In this document: positions 1-9,647 of the stretch, piece by piece
Numbering within the stretch: the first letter of the stretch is position 1
Layout of the letters: every line of letters starts with the position of its first letter
From: B18-G4 sp032250805
GTDB taxonomy: Bacteria > Bacteroidota > Bacteroidia > Bacteroidales > B18-G4
Assembly: GCA_032250805.1 (NCBI GenBank)
Contig: JAVVEM010000005.1
Coordinates: 1 to 64,000, forward strand
Reading direction: 5' to 3'
DNA length: 64,000 bases
Made by a program: the position numbers and the translations under genes
The notes under the pieces: model-generated
Databases searched by the model: none
Told to the model about the DNA's origin: nothing
The model's input: only the letters and a program-made list of their open reading frames with translations

Positions 1-681
1 CGGGGGCTCCCAGTCCACCTGCGCTCCGCGTATCTTCTCCACATCGATAATATATGATGCCGGTCCATCCATGAACAGCTTGATTTGCAAGCGTATGTAT
101 GCCAGGTCAGGATTATCCTCGATCCTGTCCATTTTGGTTCCCTTAAAAACCCACTGGTCGCTATTGGTGTATTTACGGCCGCGGGTGATCCTGGAATGTG
201 AATAGTGCATAACACTGAGCGCGCTCTTGCTCTTGTCGAATTTACATACCCCGTTGAACATGGGGACATCCTCAAAGAGTACCGCTGCACTCCTTTTCTC
301 TAAATAATAATCTTTATCCTGGAGATGCATCGATTTTTCGAGGTACAGTCTTTTCAGTTCCATACGGTCGGGCGAAACCTCCCCGCTGAAGGCAATAGTT
401 TCGAAAGGATAGTTGGGATTGCTCCAGGTTCCCGAAAAGCGGTCGCCGGCTACGTTCATCGGTGCATTTTTCAAGTCAAAGGAAATATCTTCACTTACAT
501 TAATGTATTCTTTGCTGTAATCATTTACAGCCGGATCCCGGTAATTGCAATGGAAAAACTGGTCGATGACGATCGGGACATTGATATTCGTGTAGATCGT
601 ATTCCTGGCTTCAGTATCCTGGGAGAATATGCGCCCGCACATATTTAAGATTATGATGAGGATGAGGAACTTTTCTTTCAT
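1..681 (-). CDS. Secreted protein of unknown function (3' end outside window)
   Basis: The minus-strand frame is open from an ATG at 681 to the window edge, giving 227 residues without a stop, so the C-terminus lies outside. The first 20 residues (MKEKFLILIIILNMCGRIFS, then QD) form a plausible Sec signal peptide, so the protein is probably exported. The mature part is mixed polar and aromatic, with no motif I recognise. It alternates charged turns with short hydrophobic strands, as in a beta-rich fold. The gene is divergent from nothing; the next gene upstream is the decayed regulator ending near 803. I cannot name a function. The continuous frame and signal peptide make it a real gene. Confidence 0.7.
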   Translation of the reverse strand, partial: MKEKFLILIIILNMCGRIFSQDTEARNTIYTNINVPIVIDQFFHCNYRDPAVNDYSKEYINVSEDISFDLKNAPMNVAGDRFSGTWSNPNYPFETIAFSGEVSPDRMELKRLYLEKSMHLQDKDYYLEKRSAAVLFEDVPMFNGVCKFDKSKSALSVMHYSHSRITRGRKYTNSDQWVFKGTKMDRIEDNPDLAYIRLQIKLFMDGPASYIIDVEKIRGAQVDWEPP

Positions 682-802
682 GGATGTGTGCATTTGTTTT
701 TGTGCACCGACGAAAGTATGGTGTAACTAATTGGAAATCAAATTATGCCTGTTTGGATTTATAAAACAGGACAGATCAGTAGAGATTGTTCCGGGATAGA
801 AA

Positions 803-2693
803 CTAATGGCGCTGAGCGGATGCAAGTTCCCCACTTACATCGCGGTATGCTTCGATATAAGCGGAAGGCGTCATGCCGGTCTCCTGTCTGAAGACCTGAT
901 AGAAAACTGAACGGGACTGGAATCCCACTTCGTGTGCAATCCCTTCGATACTATAGTTGGCATATTGTTCAGAAACAATTATCTTGCGGGCTTCGTCGAT
1001 GCGGTATTTATTTACAACTGACTTGAATGGCTGTCTGAATCTTTTATTGATGATGGCCGAAAGATAAGTTGTATTGGTTCTCAGGCGTTCGGCCATGACA
1101 GCTGCAGTGAGGTTGTGCTGCTTGTAAATATGGTCTTATTCGAAAAGCTTTTTGGCCTTCAGGTAGAGCTTTTCTTCATCTTTAATGGTGAGCCTTGTAC
1201 TCATGGATACCGCCTTCTTTTCACAACTGGTAAGGCTTTTGTTCAAGCTGTCGATTTCCAGGTATTTCCTGACCATATTTTTATAGGCATTCTTTAGCGT
1301 CCGGAGCTGTCTTCTCATCAGGTAGAGAAAAATGAAAAGGATGATGAGAATGGTGCCGGCAAACCCGATGATCATCTTTTGCCGGACAATTGATTGCCTT
1401 TTTAGCTCATTTTCCAGCTTCAGCTTGCTGATCCTTTCATTCTGAAGCCCGTAGTCAAATCCTGCCCTGGTCTTGTTAAGATCCTCTGCTGCATACTCCC
1501 TGTTAATTCTCCTTTGTTGTGCCATTGAGATATTCAGGTATTTCAATGCAGCATTGAAATCATTGATCATCAAAGCAGTGCTGTAGAGGTAGTAATAGAA
1601 TCCAGGCGAAGCTTTATTCTTTTGCGAATATTTGCTTCGCTCTTCATGGGCTTTTTCGAGAAATGTCCTGGCCGAGTCGGTCATATTCCAATGGGCAAAA
1701 CATGTGGCCCTGGCCCTGTATGCGTTGCTTAGATATTCCAGTTTGTTGTATTTCCTGGCCTACAGTTCCACAAATAATGATAGCTCATAAGCCGCATCAG
1801 CATCTTCGAGTAACAGGCTGCTGAGCATTTGATAAATGGCGATACTTACCTCAGGTATTGAGCCCTTTTTCGGGTATATACGACCGGGCCAACTTATAAT
1901 ATTCTATGGCATTTTGCTGTTTGCCGTCGCGATAGTACGACATTCCGATATTCTCGTAAACGTTAGCGATTGCCATGGAATCTCCCGACTCAAAGGCAAT
2001 ATCTCTCGCCTGGGAAAGATAATCCATATTCGTTGTATCGCTGTTTATGTGGAACGAGTCGTGGTACATCACAACCAACAGGTCGACCATTCCGTGCGTA
2101 TCACCGTTCTTCTGAAGAACAGGAAGCGCTTTACAGGCATATTCCGATGACTCCTTATACTGGTGTAATCCAAGGTGCAGTTGTGCCATTTCTATCAGTA
2201 CATGACCTAAGCTGAGAGAATCGTGATCGATGGTTCCGGATTGCAGCAGCATCTCCAGGTAACGGATAAGCGCATGGTAATCTTTATATTTCCTTGCAAT
2301 AGCAATGGCAGCATTTATTACCTTCTTGTATGCTCCAGGAAAGGAATTATGATCGAAAGCCACCAATGCAGAATCAATGCTTCTATATGCCGTTTCATAT
2401 TCATCCAGAGCCCCGTGAACTTTTGCCAGCTCAATATAATAATGCACTTTGTAAAATTCATTGTTCCCTGCAAGAAGCCTTTTCCTGTCCGATAAGAGCC
2501 ATGCTTTATACCTCCGGAGAGAGTCGGGCGGCAATGACAATGATATGCTTAAGCTGTCGAGCAAACTTTCGAAGTTTTCAGGCAGGATGTTTTTCCCGTC
2601 ACTCAGGAAATGATTGGTTTTGTCAAAGTTTTGACCGTGAGAGCAGAGCGTAATAAAAACACTAATAATGACCAGTTTGATACGGGAATGCAT
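803..2693 (-). pseudogene. Decayed TPR / membrane / AraC-type HTH regulator
   Basis: Three minus-strand pieces together make one regulator of the Bacteroidota type with periplasmic TPR repeats, one membrane helix and a C-terminal AraC HTH. The N-terminal piece starts at 2693 with a signal sequence and carries TPR-like repeats. The middle piece continues the TPRs and has a membrane helix (IGFAGTILIILFIFLYLM) and a coiled coil. The last piece is an AraC domain (HEVGFQSRSVFYQVFRQETG). Three lesions separate them. There is a +1 shift at an A5 run (1866-1870), since removing one A joins the frames. There is an in-frame TAG at 1760-1762. An in-frame TAA lies just before the HTH, near 1134-1136. The two stops cannot be explained by homopolymer error, so real decay is likely, unless the assembly is very poor here. 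Confidence 0.75.
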
Positions 2694-2818
2694 TATTATT
2701 TTGTTTGGGTTCAGTAAAAATAAAAAAATTTCCGGATCTCACGAATCCTATGATATAAATGTCATAATCGCTCATCTGTTGAGAGCAGAATAATTAAGGG
2801 ATTAAAATTTAATAAAAC

Positions 2819-2849
2819 TTTGCAAACCAAATGAGTTTTCATATTTTTG
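2819..2849 (+). promoter_or_regulatory. Bacteroidota-type promoter of the TetR efflux operon
   Basis: A TTTG at 2819-2822 and TATTTTTG at 2842-2849 are separated by 19 bases. This matches the known Bacteroides consensus (-33 TTTG, -7 TAnnTTTG). The start site would fall near 2856, only about 9 bases before the ATG at 2865. That favours this ATG over the TTG inside the -7 box. Confidence 0.6.
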
Positions 2850-2864
2850 TCGAAATTTTCAAGT

Positions 2865-3467
2865 ATGGAAACCCGGGAAAGAGTTGTGCTCAAATCTATC
2901 GGATTGTTTACCCGCTATGGGATACGCCAGGTAACAATGGATCAGATCGCCACGGAGTTGGGTATGTCGAAACGAACCATCTACGAACTTTTCAGCGACA
3001 AAGATACCTTGCTGTGGGAATGCCTGGAAACGATGCACCGGGAACATAATACTGAAATAAATGCCATTCTCAACGAATCCTCCAATGTGATCGAAGCGCT
3101 TTACCAGCTGGGTCAGCATGGCGAGAAGAAGAAATCTTCGATCAACATTATGTTTTTCGAAGACATCAGAAAGGGGTATCCGCATTTGTGGGAGACCATG
3201 AAAAAACGGAATAAGCCGGTAACAGGATCGTTTTCATATCTTATTCTGGAGAAAGGTGTGAAGCAGGGGATCTTCCGTGACGACCTCAATATGGAACTGG
3301 TCGACAACTTCATCCATATCATCATGGATTCTTTTCATGAAAAGGATTCCTATCCGGCCGGAATTTCGAGGACTGATATCCTTAAAAACACCATCATCCC
3401 CTATTATATGGGTATAGCAACGGAAAAGGGAAGAAAACTCATTGAAGAATATATCACATTATTGTAA
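2865..3467 (+). CDS. TetR/AcrR family transcriptional regulator
   Basis: A 200-residue protein with a typical TetR N-terminal HTH at about residues 1-50, including the signatures GLFTRYGIRQVTMDQIA and GMSKRTIYELFSDKD. The C-terminal three quarters are a helical ligand-binding and dimerisation region that is not conserved enough to name a ligand. It is the first gene of an efflux operon (TolC-like, adaptor, RND pump, PII-like), with 41 bases before the TolC start. It probably represses this operon and itself and is released by a pump substrate. The start was chosen at ATG 2865, because an upstream TTG frame would begin inside the -7 promoter box. Confidence 0.9.
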   Translation: METRERVVLKSIGLFTRYGIRQVTMDQIATELGMSKRTIYELFSDKDTLLWECLETMHREHNTEINAILNESSNVIEALYQLGQHGEKKKSSINIMFFEDIRKGYPHLWETMKKRNKPVTGSFSYLILEKGVKQGIFRDDLNMELVDNFIHIIMDSFHEKDSYPAGISRTDILKNTIIPYYMGIATEKGRKLIEEYITLL

Positions 3468-3508
3468 ACATGATTTGTCAGGAACAAAAATACAGGGAGT
3501 TAATATTT

Positions 3509-4807
3509 ATGCGAACATTCAGATTAGCAATATTGATAGGCGCCGTTGTTCTGGCGGGAGGGGCATTTGCCCAGGAAACCCTCCGCCTGTCGCTCGAAGA
3601 AGCCCAAAACTATGCCCTTGAATACAACAAGCAGGTCGAAAATGCCGCCCTTTCGGTAGAACAGGCACAAAAGAAGATCAACGAATCCATATCTTCTTTC
3701 CTGCCCCAGGCCGAGGTGGCCATGGATTATTCAAATTTCATGGGTGCCGAAATGGAATTCCGCTTCAACGAAGCGCTGCCGCCACAAACCATCCCCTTCA
3801 AACCAACCAGCAACCTGTATTTTAACCTCTCGCAGATGATCTTCAGCGGCAACTTTATCGTTGGCCTGCAAATGGTGAAGATATACAAGGAGATGGAAGG
3901 GACGAACTACCTCAAGACCGGCCAGGACATCAGGGAGCTGGTCACCCGCTCGTATCATGGTGCATTGGTTTCGGACCTCACCATTGATATCATCAGGGAG
4001 AACATCGAAAATACCCGCAAGATATTCAACAACACAGAAGCAATGGTATCAGTGGGCATGGCCGAAAAACTCGACCTCGACCAGCTCGAGGTCCAGCAGT
4101 CGAGCCTTGAGAATGCCCTCAAATCAGCCGAGCGGCAGCGGGAGTTGTCGTATAATCTTCTTCGCTTCCAGCTCGGGGTAAAGGCCGGCACACCCCTCGA
4201 GCTGACCGATTCGCTTGACTATTTTCTGGAGAATTTTGATTTTACCGGAATCCTCAATCAGGAGTTTACTATCGACCAAAACCTTGATTATAAACTTATG
4301 CTCATCCAGGAACGGCTTTCCGAAAAGCAGGTTGGTTTGCAGAAAATGAATTTTCTGCCTACGCTTAACGGATTCTATTCTCATACCAACAAAATACTGA
4401 AATCCGATTTCGACCTGTCGCCAAAGAATGTAATCGGCCTCAACCTTAACATTCCGATATTTTCGAGTGGCATGAGAATAGCCCAGATGAACCAGGCTAA
4501 AATAGAGTTGGAAAAAACACAGAACAACAAGATCCTCCTCGAAGAGCAGCTCTCGATTACCGGGAAACAGTTGCGCTACAATCTGGCCAATGCCATCGAC
4601 CAGTACCTTAACAGGAAAAAGAATGCCGACGTGGCACTCAGGATTTACCAGGACTACCAGTTCAGGTATGAGCAGGGGATTGCTTCCAGCCTTGACCTTA
4701 ACCTGTCGAACAACAATTACCTGCAGGCGGTATCCGACTATGTTCAGTCGATCATTACCCTGCTGAATGCAAGGCTCGACCTGCAGAAACTTATGAATAC
4801 ACTGTAA
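3509..4807 (+). CDS. TolC-like outer membrane efflux protein
   Basis: A 432-residue outer-membrane channel of the OEP/TolC family. It has a signal peptide (MRTFRLAILIGAVVLAGGAFAQ) followed by two long alpha-helical, Glu/Gln/Leu-rich repeats of about 200 residues, as expected of the trimeric channel-tunnel. The start codon ATG 3509 is preferred to one 39 bases upstream because it places the signal peptide at the N-terminus. It lies second in the operon, 23 bases before the adaptor gene. It would form the outer-membrane exit for the adjacent RND pump. Confidence 0.92.
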   Translation: MRTFRLAILIGAVVLAGGAFAQETLRLSLEEAQNYALEYNKQVENAALSVEQAQKKINESISSFLPQAEVAMDYSNFMGAEMEFRFNEALPPQTIPFKPTSNLYFNLSQMIFSGNFIVGLQMVKIYKEMEGTNYLKTGQDIRELVTRSYHGALVSDLTIDIIRENIENTRKIFNNTEAMVSVGMAEKLDLDQLEVQQSSLENALKSAERQRELSYNLLRFQLGVKAGTPLELTDSLDYFLENFDFTGILNQEFTIDQNLDYKLMLIQERLSEKQVGLQKMNFLPTLNGFYSHTNKILKSDFDLSPKNVIGLNLNIPIFSSGMRIAQMNQAKIELEKTQNNKILLEEQLSITGKQLRYNLANAIDQYLNRKKNADVALRIYQDYQFRYEQGIASSLDLNLSNNNYLQAVSDYVQSIITLLNARLDLQKLMNTL

Positions 4808-4830
4808 AACACTATTAATCATACACCAAA

Positions 4831-5895
4831 ATGAAATACTTGAAATTTTTTCTCCTACCCTTATTACCGGCCCTGATTATCATGGGCTGCACCCGGGGCA
4901 CCGACACTCCATCGACAGAAACCGGAGACCAGTCGAACGACTATACCAGGACCGAGAGGGTAAAGGTCATGAGCTTAGATTTCCGGACCATTGGAAAAAA
5001 CATAGAATACACTTCAACACTCATTCCCAATGAAGAGGTTCATCTGGTGCCTTCTACCCCGGGACGCATTGAGAAGATCTATGTTGAAGTCGGAAGCCAT
5101 ATAAGCAAAGGAGACCTGCTCGTACAGATGGATCAGACACAATTGCAACAGGCCATATTGCAGTTGAAAAACCTTGAGAATGATTATTATCGGATCGACA
5201 CACTTTATAAGGTTGGTAGCGTTACCGGGCAACAGTTTGACCAGATCAGTACGCAGTATGAGGTGGCCAGGAGCAACGTAGACTACCTGAAAGAGAACAC
5301 GCAATTGCTGGCGCCATTCAACGGGGTAGTTTCGGGCAAGTACTTCGAAGATGGAGAGATGTATTCGGGAGCGCCCAACACCATTGCCGGCAAGGCAGCC
5401 ATTATCTCCCTGGTGCAGATCGATCCCCTGAAGGCGATGATAAACATTCCGGAATCCTATTTTCCTGAGATCAGGGAAGGCATGGAAGCCGGGATCATAT
5501 CCGACATTTATCCCGGCCAAACATATACAGGGGTGATCATACGCAGGTATCCCACCATTGATCCCAATACACATAGCTTTCAGGCAGAACTCAGGATCGA
5601 CAATCCCGGACAGAAATTAAGGCCGGGAATGTTCATCCGTGTCGATCTGGAGCTTGGAGAAAAGAGAGCAATGGTAGTTCCTGCCCTGGCCGTGCTCAAA
5701 ATGCAGGGATCCGATGAGCGCTATGTTTTTGTGGAAGAGCAGGGACTGGCAAAACGGGTGAGTGTTAAACTTGGTCAGCGCTTTGATGAGCAGGTAGAGA
5801 TCATCTCGCCTGAACTGGAGGAGGGAAGCCGGCTCATCATTGCCGGACAGGCCCGTTTGGTCGATAAGGTCCCCGTTGAGGTAGTTAACGATTAA
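4831..5895 (+). CDS. RND efflux periplasmic adaptor (HlyD/MFP family) lipoprotein
   Basis: A 354-residue membrane-fusion protein linking the RND pump to the TolC channel. The N-terminus has a lipoprotein signal with lipobox LIIMGC, so it is anchored by lipid at about residue 20. The barrel-sandwich (lipoyl-like) halves are visible around PGRIEKIYVEVGSHISKGD and LLAPFNGVVSGKYFEDGE. They flank a short alpha-helical hairpin of about 70 residues. A beta-barrel and a membrane-proximal domain follow (LRPGMFIRVDLELGEKRAMV). The order TolC-adaptor-pump within one operon supports assembly into one tripartite exporter. Confidence 0.93.
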   Translation: MKYLKFFLLPLLPALIIMGCTRGTDTPSTETGDQSNDYTRTERVKVMSLDFRTIGKNIEYTSTLIPNEEVHLVPSTPGRIEKIYVEVGSHISKGDLLVQMDQTQLQQAILQLKNLENDYYRIDTLYKVGSVTGQQFDQISTQYEVARSNVDYLKENTQLLAPFNGVVSGKYFEDGEMYSGAPNTIAGKAAIISLVQIDPLKAMINIPESYFPEIREGMEAGIISDIYPGQTYTGVIIRRYPTIDPNTHSFQAELRIDNPGQKLRPGMFIRVDLELGEKRAMVVPALAVLKMQGSDERYVFVEEQGLAKRVSVKLGQRFDEQVEIISPELEEGSRLIIAGQARLVDKVPVEVVND

Positions 5896-5944
5896 GCGCC
5901 CAGTGATATAATCTTATACGTTTAAAACATTAAAGGCTGAAACA

Positions 5945-8900
5945 ATGAGTATTTATAAAAGTGCCGTAAATAAACCCATTACCACCCTCATGGTCTTCAC
6001 TGCCGTGATCGTGATGGGCCTTTATTCGCTGGTGCAGATCCCCGTCGACCTTTACCCGGAGATGGAACCTCCGTATATCAGCATTATGACCACTTATCCG
6101 GGAGCCAATGCTTCCGATATTGAGACCAACATAACCAAGCCCATCGAGGATGCCATGAACTCTGTCGACAAGCTTAAGGAGGTAACATCTGTTTCTTACG
6201 ACAACCTTTCGCTGGTGACTTTAGAATTTGAATGGGAGACAAACCTCGATGAGTCATTGAACGATGTGCGCAGCACACTTGATTGGGTATACAATGAATT
6301 GCCGGAAGACTGCGACCGCCCATCGATATTTAAGTTCTCGACCAGTGCGATGCCCATCCTTTTCTATGCGGTGACAGCTGATGAGAGCTACCCCGGGTTG
6401 GAGAAGATCCTCGAGGAAAAGCTGATCAACCCCCTGAACAGGATCGAAGGCATTGGATCGATCTCTACCATGGGCACACCCATCAGGGTGATCTATGTAG
6501 ACCTGGATCCCCGTAAGCTGGATGCCTACGCGCTCAGCCTTGAGCAGATCGGAAATACCATTAGCGCGGAGAATCTGAACATGCCCTCAGGAAATATAAA
6601 GATGGGGGAATCTGATTACCAGCTCAGGATCGAAGGCGAATTTTCGGAAAGCTACGAAATTAAGCATATCGTGGTAGGCAATGTGGCCGGCAAGCCTATC
6701 TATCTCCGCGATATAGCAGATGTTAGGGATACGCTCAAGGACAAGTCGCTCGACGAAAAGATCAATGGTAAACGAGGTGTGAGGCTGATGGTCATGAAGC
6801 AGTCGGGTGCCAACACAGTGCGTATTGCCAGGCAGGTGAACGAGCAAATGAAGGTGCTTCTGCCAACGCTGCCTCCCGATATCAGGGTTGAACCTATTAT
6901 GGACACTTCCGATTTCATCATGGGATCGATCAGCAATCTGTCACAAACCCTTCTGTGGGCTCTGCTCTTCGTGATCCTGGTTGTATTGTTTTTTCTGGGC
7001 CGTTGGCGGGCAACGCTCATCGTGATCCTGACCATCCCGATCTCTCTCATCGTTTCCTTTCTATACCTGTATTTGGTTGACAGTTCGATCAATGTGATCT
7101 CTCTCACATCGCTCTCCATTGCCATCGGCATGGTGATCGACGATGCCATCGTGGTGCTGGAAAACATCGCCAAGCATATCGAGCGGGGCAGCAGTCCGCG
7201 CGAGGCAGCCATCTATGCTACCAACGAAGTATGGTTGGCCGTGATCATCACTACGCTGGTGATTGTGGCAGTATTTTTTCCCCTGACACTGGTGGGCGGC
7301 ATGACAGGCGTCCTGTTCAAGGAACTTGGATGGATTGTCACCATCACGGTGGTTACCTCCACTACGGTTGCCATCTCTCTCACTCCCATGCTGTCGTCGA
7401 AGCTTCTTAAGACCCGTAGGCCCAGGGAGCGCAGGCTGAATGCCATATATGACCGAACCATCAAGAGGTTGCTCGACAGGCTCGACAACTTTTATGAAAT
7501 GAATATTCGTTGGGCTCTTCGTCATAAGCGGATTGTTGTTCTTATAAGCCTTGCCGTATTTGCCGGCAGCCTTGTGATAGGGGCTCTTTTCGTCGAAACC
7601 GACTTTATGCCCGAAAGTGACGAAAGCAGCATGCAGGCAGCCATCGAACTACAAACAGGTTTAAGGGTAGAAGAATCTATGAAAACAGCCCGCAAGCTCG
7701 AAAAGATCATCAGGGAGCGTTATCCCGAGATCACTGTGGTTTCCGTATCTGCCGGATCTGATGAAGAGGGTAGTTTCTTTTCGCTTTTCAACACTACGGG
7801 ATCCAACCGGATCAATCTTATGTCTCGTCTGGTGCCCGTCACGGAACGCGAACGCTCCGTGTTTGAAATTGCAGAAGATTTCCGCAATCAACTCGACCTT
7901 ATTCCCGAGATTATCACCTATTCAGTCACAACATCAAGCAGCATGTTCGGGGGAAGCGGCAACCAGGTAGACGTGGAAATTTTCGGTTATGACTTTGAGC
8001 AGACCAACGCGCTGGCCGATCAGATCAGCCTAAAACTGAACAAAGTACCCGGTGCAGAGGATATCTCGGTGAGCCGTGAAAAGGACAAGCCCGAACTACA
8101 GATCATTCTCGATCGCGAGAAGCTTGCCCTTCACGGCCTTAACAGTGCTATGGTGTCGGGTTATATCCGAAACATGGTTGATGGCCTGGTGGTATCAAAA
8201 TTCAGGGAAGAAGGCGATGAGTACGACATCATCGTACGCCTGGAAGAAGAATACAGAAATTCCATTACCGACCTGGAGGAACTCAGCATCATGACCATGT
8301 CGGGCAACAGGATCAAGCTGAAAGAGCTCGGTAAGATAAAGGAGTACTGGTCGCCACCCAACATTGAACATAAACGCAGGGAAAGGATCGTAAAGGTCTC
8401 GGCCAAGCCGGTGGGAATCTCTCTTGGTGAGCTGGCCAGCAGGATACATGAAGAGATCGGCAGGATGGATATTCCGCCGGGGATCATGATCAATGTAGGA
8501 GGTGCCTATGAAGACCAGATAGAAGGTTTCCAGGATCTCTCCCTGCTGCTTATCATCAGTCTGATCCTTGTGTTCATCGTCATGGCCTCACAGTTTGAAT
8601 CCTTTGTTATGCCGCTGGTGATCATGTTCTCCATACCCTTTGCCGTTACCGGAGTGGTACTCATCCTGTTCATCACCAACACCACGCTCAGCCTTATCGC
8701 CGGGCTGGGTGCTGTGCTTCTGGTGGGCATCGTGGTGAAAAACGGCATCGTACTTGTAGATTATATCAACCTCATGCGCGACCGGGGCCATGAGCTTTAC
8801 AAGGCCATTGAGCTGGCAAGCCATTCGCGACTGCGTCCGGTGCTGATGACTGCCATGACGACCATACTGGGGATGATGCCGCTGGCCCTCAGTACGGGCG

Positions 8901-9070
8901 AAGGCTCTGAGATATGGTCGCCGATGGGCATTACCGTGATCGGAGGATTGGTGTTCTCTACTATGGTCACCATGATCATCGTTCCCGTAATGTATGCCAT
9001 TATGGCCAGGAGGGGTGAACGCGACAAGAAAACCAGACTCAGGAAACGTTTTGTATTTATGGACAAATAA
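5945..9070 (+). CDS. RND efflux pump permease (HAE-1/AcrB-like)
   Basis: A 1041-residue inner-membrane proton-driven exporter, of normal length for AcrB/MexB-type pumps. It starts with the TM1 motif KPITTLMVFTAVIVMGL and shows two duplicated halves, each with a large periplasmic loop and a bundle of helices. TM4 carries the family's proton-relay aspartates (GMVIDDAIVVLENI). The second half has the matching GIVVKNGIVLVDYIN segment near residue 935. This points to drugs or lipophilic compounds rather than the heavy-metal subfamily, but the substrate cannot be read from sequence. It sits 49 bases after the adaptor and 33 bases before the PII-like gene. Confidence 0.95.
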   Translation: MSIYKSAVNKPITTLMVFTAVIVMGLYSLVQIPVDLYPEMEPPYISIMTTYPGANASDIETNITKPIEDAMNSVDKLKEVTSVSYDNLSLVTLEFEWETNLDESLNDVRSTLDWVYNELPEDCDRPSIFKFSTSAMPILFYAVTADESYPGLEKILEEKLINPLNRIEGIGSISTMGTPIRVIYVDLDPRKLDAYALSLEQIGNTISAENLNMPSGNIKMGESDYQLRIEGEFSESYEIKHIVVGNVAGKPIYLRDIADVRDTLKDKSLDEKINGKRGVRLMVMKQSGANTVRIARQVNEQMKVLLPTLPPDIRVEPIMDTSDFIMGSISNLSQTLLWALLFVILVVLFFLGRWRATLIVILTIPISLIVSFLYLYLVDSSINVISLTSLSIAIGMVIDDAIVVLENIAKHIERGSSPREAAIYATNEVWLAVIITTLVIVAVFFPLTLVGGMTGVLFKELGWIVTITVVTSTTVAISLTPMLSSKLLKTRRPRERRLNAIYDRTIKRLLDRLDNFYEMNIRWALRHKRIVVLISLAVFAGSLVIGALFVETDFMPESDESSMQAAIELQTGLRVEESMKTARKLEKIIRERYPEITVVSVSAGSDEEGSFFSLFNTTGSNRINLMSRLVPVTERERSVFEIAEDFRNQLDLIPEIITYSVTTSSSMFGGSGNQVDVEIFGYDFEQTNALADQISLKLNKVPGAEDISVSREKDKPELQIILDREKLALHGLNSAMVSGYIRNMVDGLVVSKFREEGDEYDIIVRLEEEYRNSITDLEELSIMTMSGNRIKLKELGKIKEYWSPPNIEHKRRERIVKVSAKPVGISLGELASRIHEEIGRMDIPPGIMINVGGAYEDQIEGFQDLSLLLIISLILVFIVMASQFESFVMPLVIMFSIPFAVTGVVLILFITNTTLSLIAGLGAVLLVGIVVKNGIVLVDYINLMRDRGHELYKAIELASHSRLRPVLMTAMTTILGMMPLALSTGEGSEIWSPMGITVIGGLVFSTMVTMIIVPVMYAIMARRGERDKKTRLRKRFVFMDK

Positions 9071-9103
9071 TCATTTCCGCATGCCGGGATAATGTTGAAT
9101 ATT

Positions 9104-9397
9104 ATGAAAGCTGTACTGATCGTATTTAACCAGGCCCATACCGAAAGGGTGGAATATATGTTTGATACCTTGAACATCAAAGGCTATACCTGGTGGCAGG
9201 ATGTTATGGGCCGGGGAAGTGAGTCAGGCGAGCCGCACATGGGCACCCATACATGGCCCGAGATGAACTCCGCTGCCCTGACTATCATCCCAGATGAACA
9301 GGTTGAGGAACTGCTTGATGCGGTCAGGAAGCTCGATGGCATCAACCATGAGATCGGAGTAAGAGCCTTTGTCTGGGAAATTGCAGCATCGGTGTAA
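9104..9397 (+). CDS. PII-like (GlnB-fold) small protein
   Basis: A 97-residue protein that reads like a divergent PII signal protein. The beginning MKAVLIVFNQAHTERV resembles the first strand and helix of GlnB, and GYTWW sits where PII has its GxTG turn. The stretch IIPDEQVEELLDAVRKL resembles the second conserved strand-helix, and the end GVRAFVWEI resembles the last strand. The T-loop region is short and atypical (RGSESGEP), without the uridylylated Tyr. It lies 33 bases after the RND pump on the same strand, so it is probably co-transcribed and may sense a metabolite or act on the pump. ATG 9104 was chosen because PII proteins start with M-K; ATG 9092 is also possible. Function is inferred from fold resemblance only. 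Confidence 0.65.
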   Translation: MKAVLIVFNQAHTERVEYMFDTLNIKGYTWWQDVMGRGSESGEPHMGTHTWPEMNSAALTIIPDEQVEELLDAVRKLDGINHEIGVRAFVWEIAASV

Positions 9398-9585
9398 ATG
9401 ACGGATCCACTTTTCGCTTTCCTGACTTTTGCTGCGAGGAATTTCATTTTTTTGTTCAAAGATATAGTTGAGTGAAGGGCCAAAGAGTAAGTAAAAGACA
9501 GAATAGCAGCTTGATAAAAGTCGTATAAATATTCTCTTATCTTGCATAAATTGAGAATTATTATACATTTCTCACAATAAATGCT

Positions 9586-9593
9586 TATATTTG
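9586..9593 (+). promoter_or_regulatory. -7 promoter box for the lipoprotein at 9648
   Basis: TATATTTG matches TAnnTTTG exactly. It lies 54 bases before the ATG at 9648, in an AT-rich leader. No clear -33 TTTG is seen, so the assignment rests on the -7 box and position. Confidence 0.45.
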
Positions 9594-9647
9594 TGTTATT
9601 ATACAAAAGTATTTTAACAACATATATTAACAATTAAAATTTAGACC

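Noticed and set aside
7061..7525. Long minus-strand frames inside the RND pump gene and similar ones in other large genes
   Set aside because: They are antisense shadows of well-supported genes with no family resemblance.
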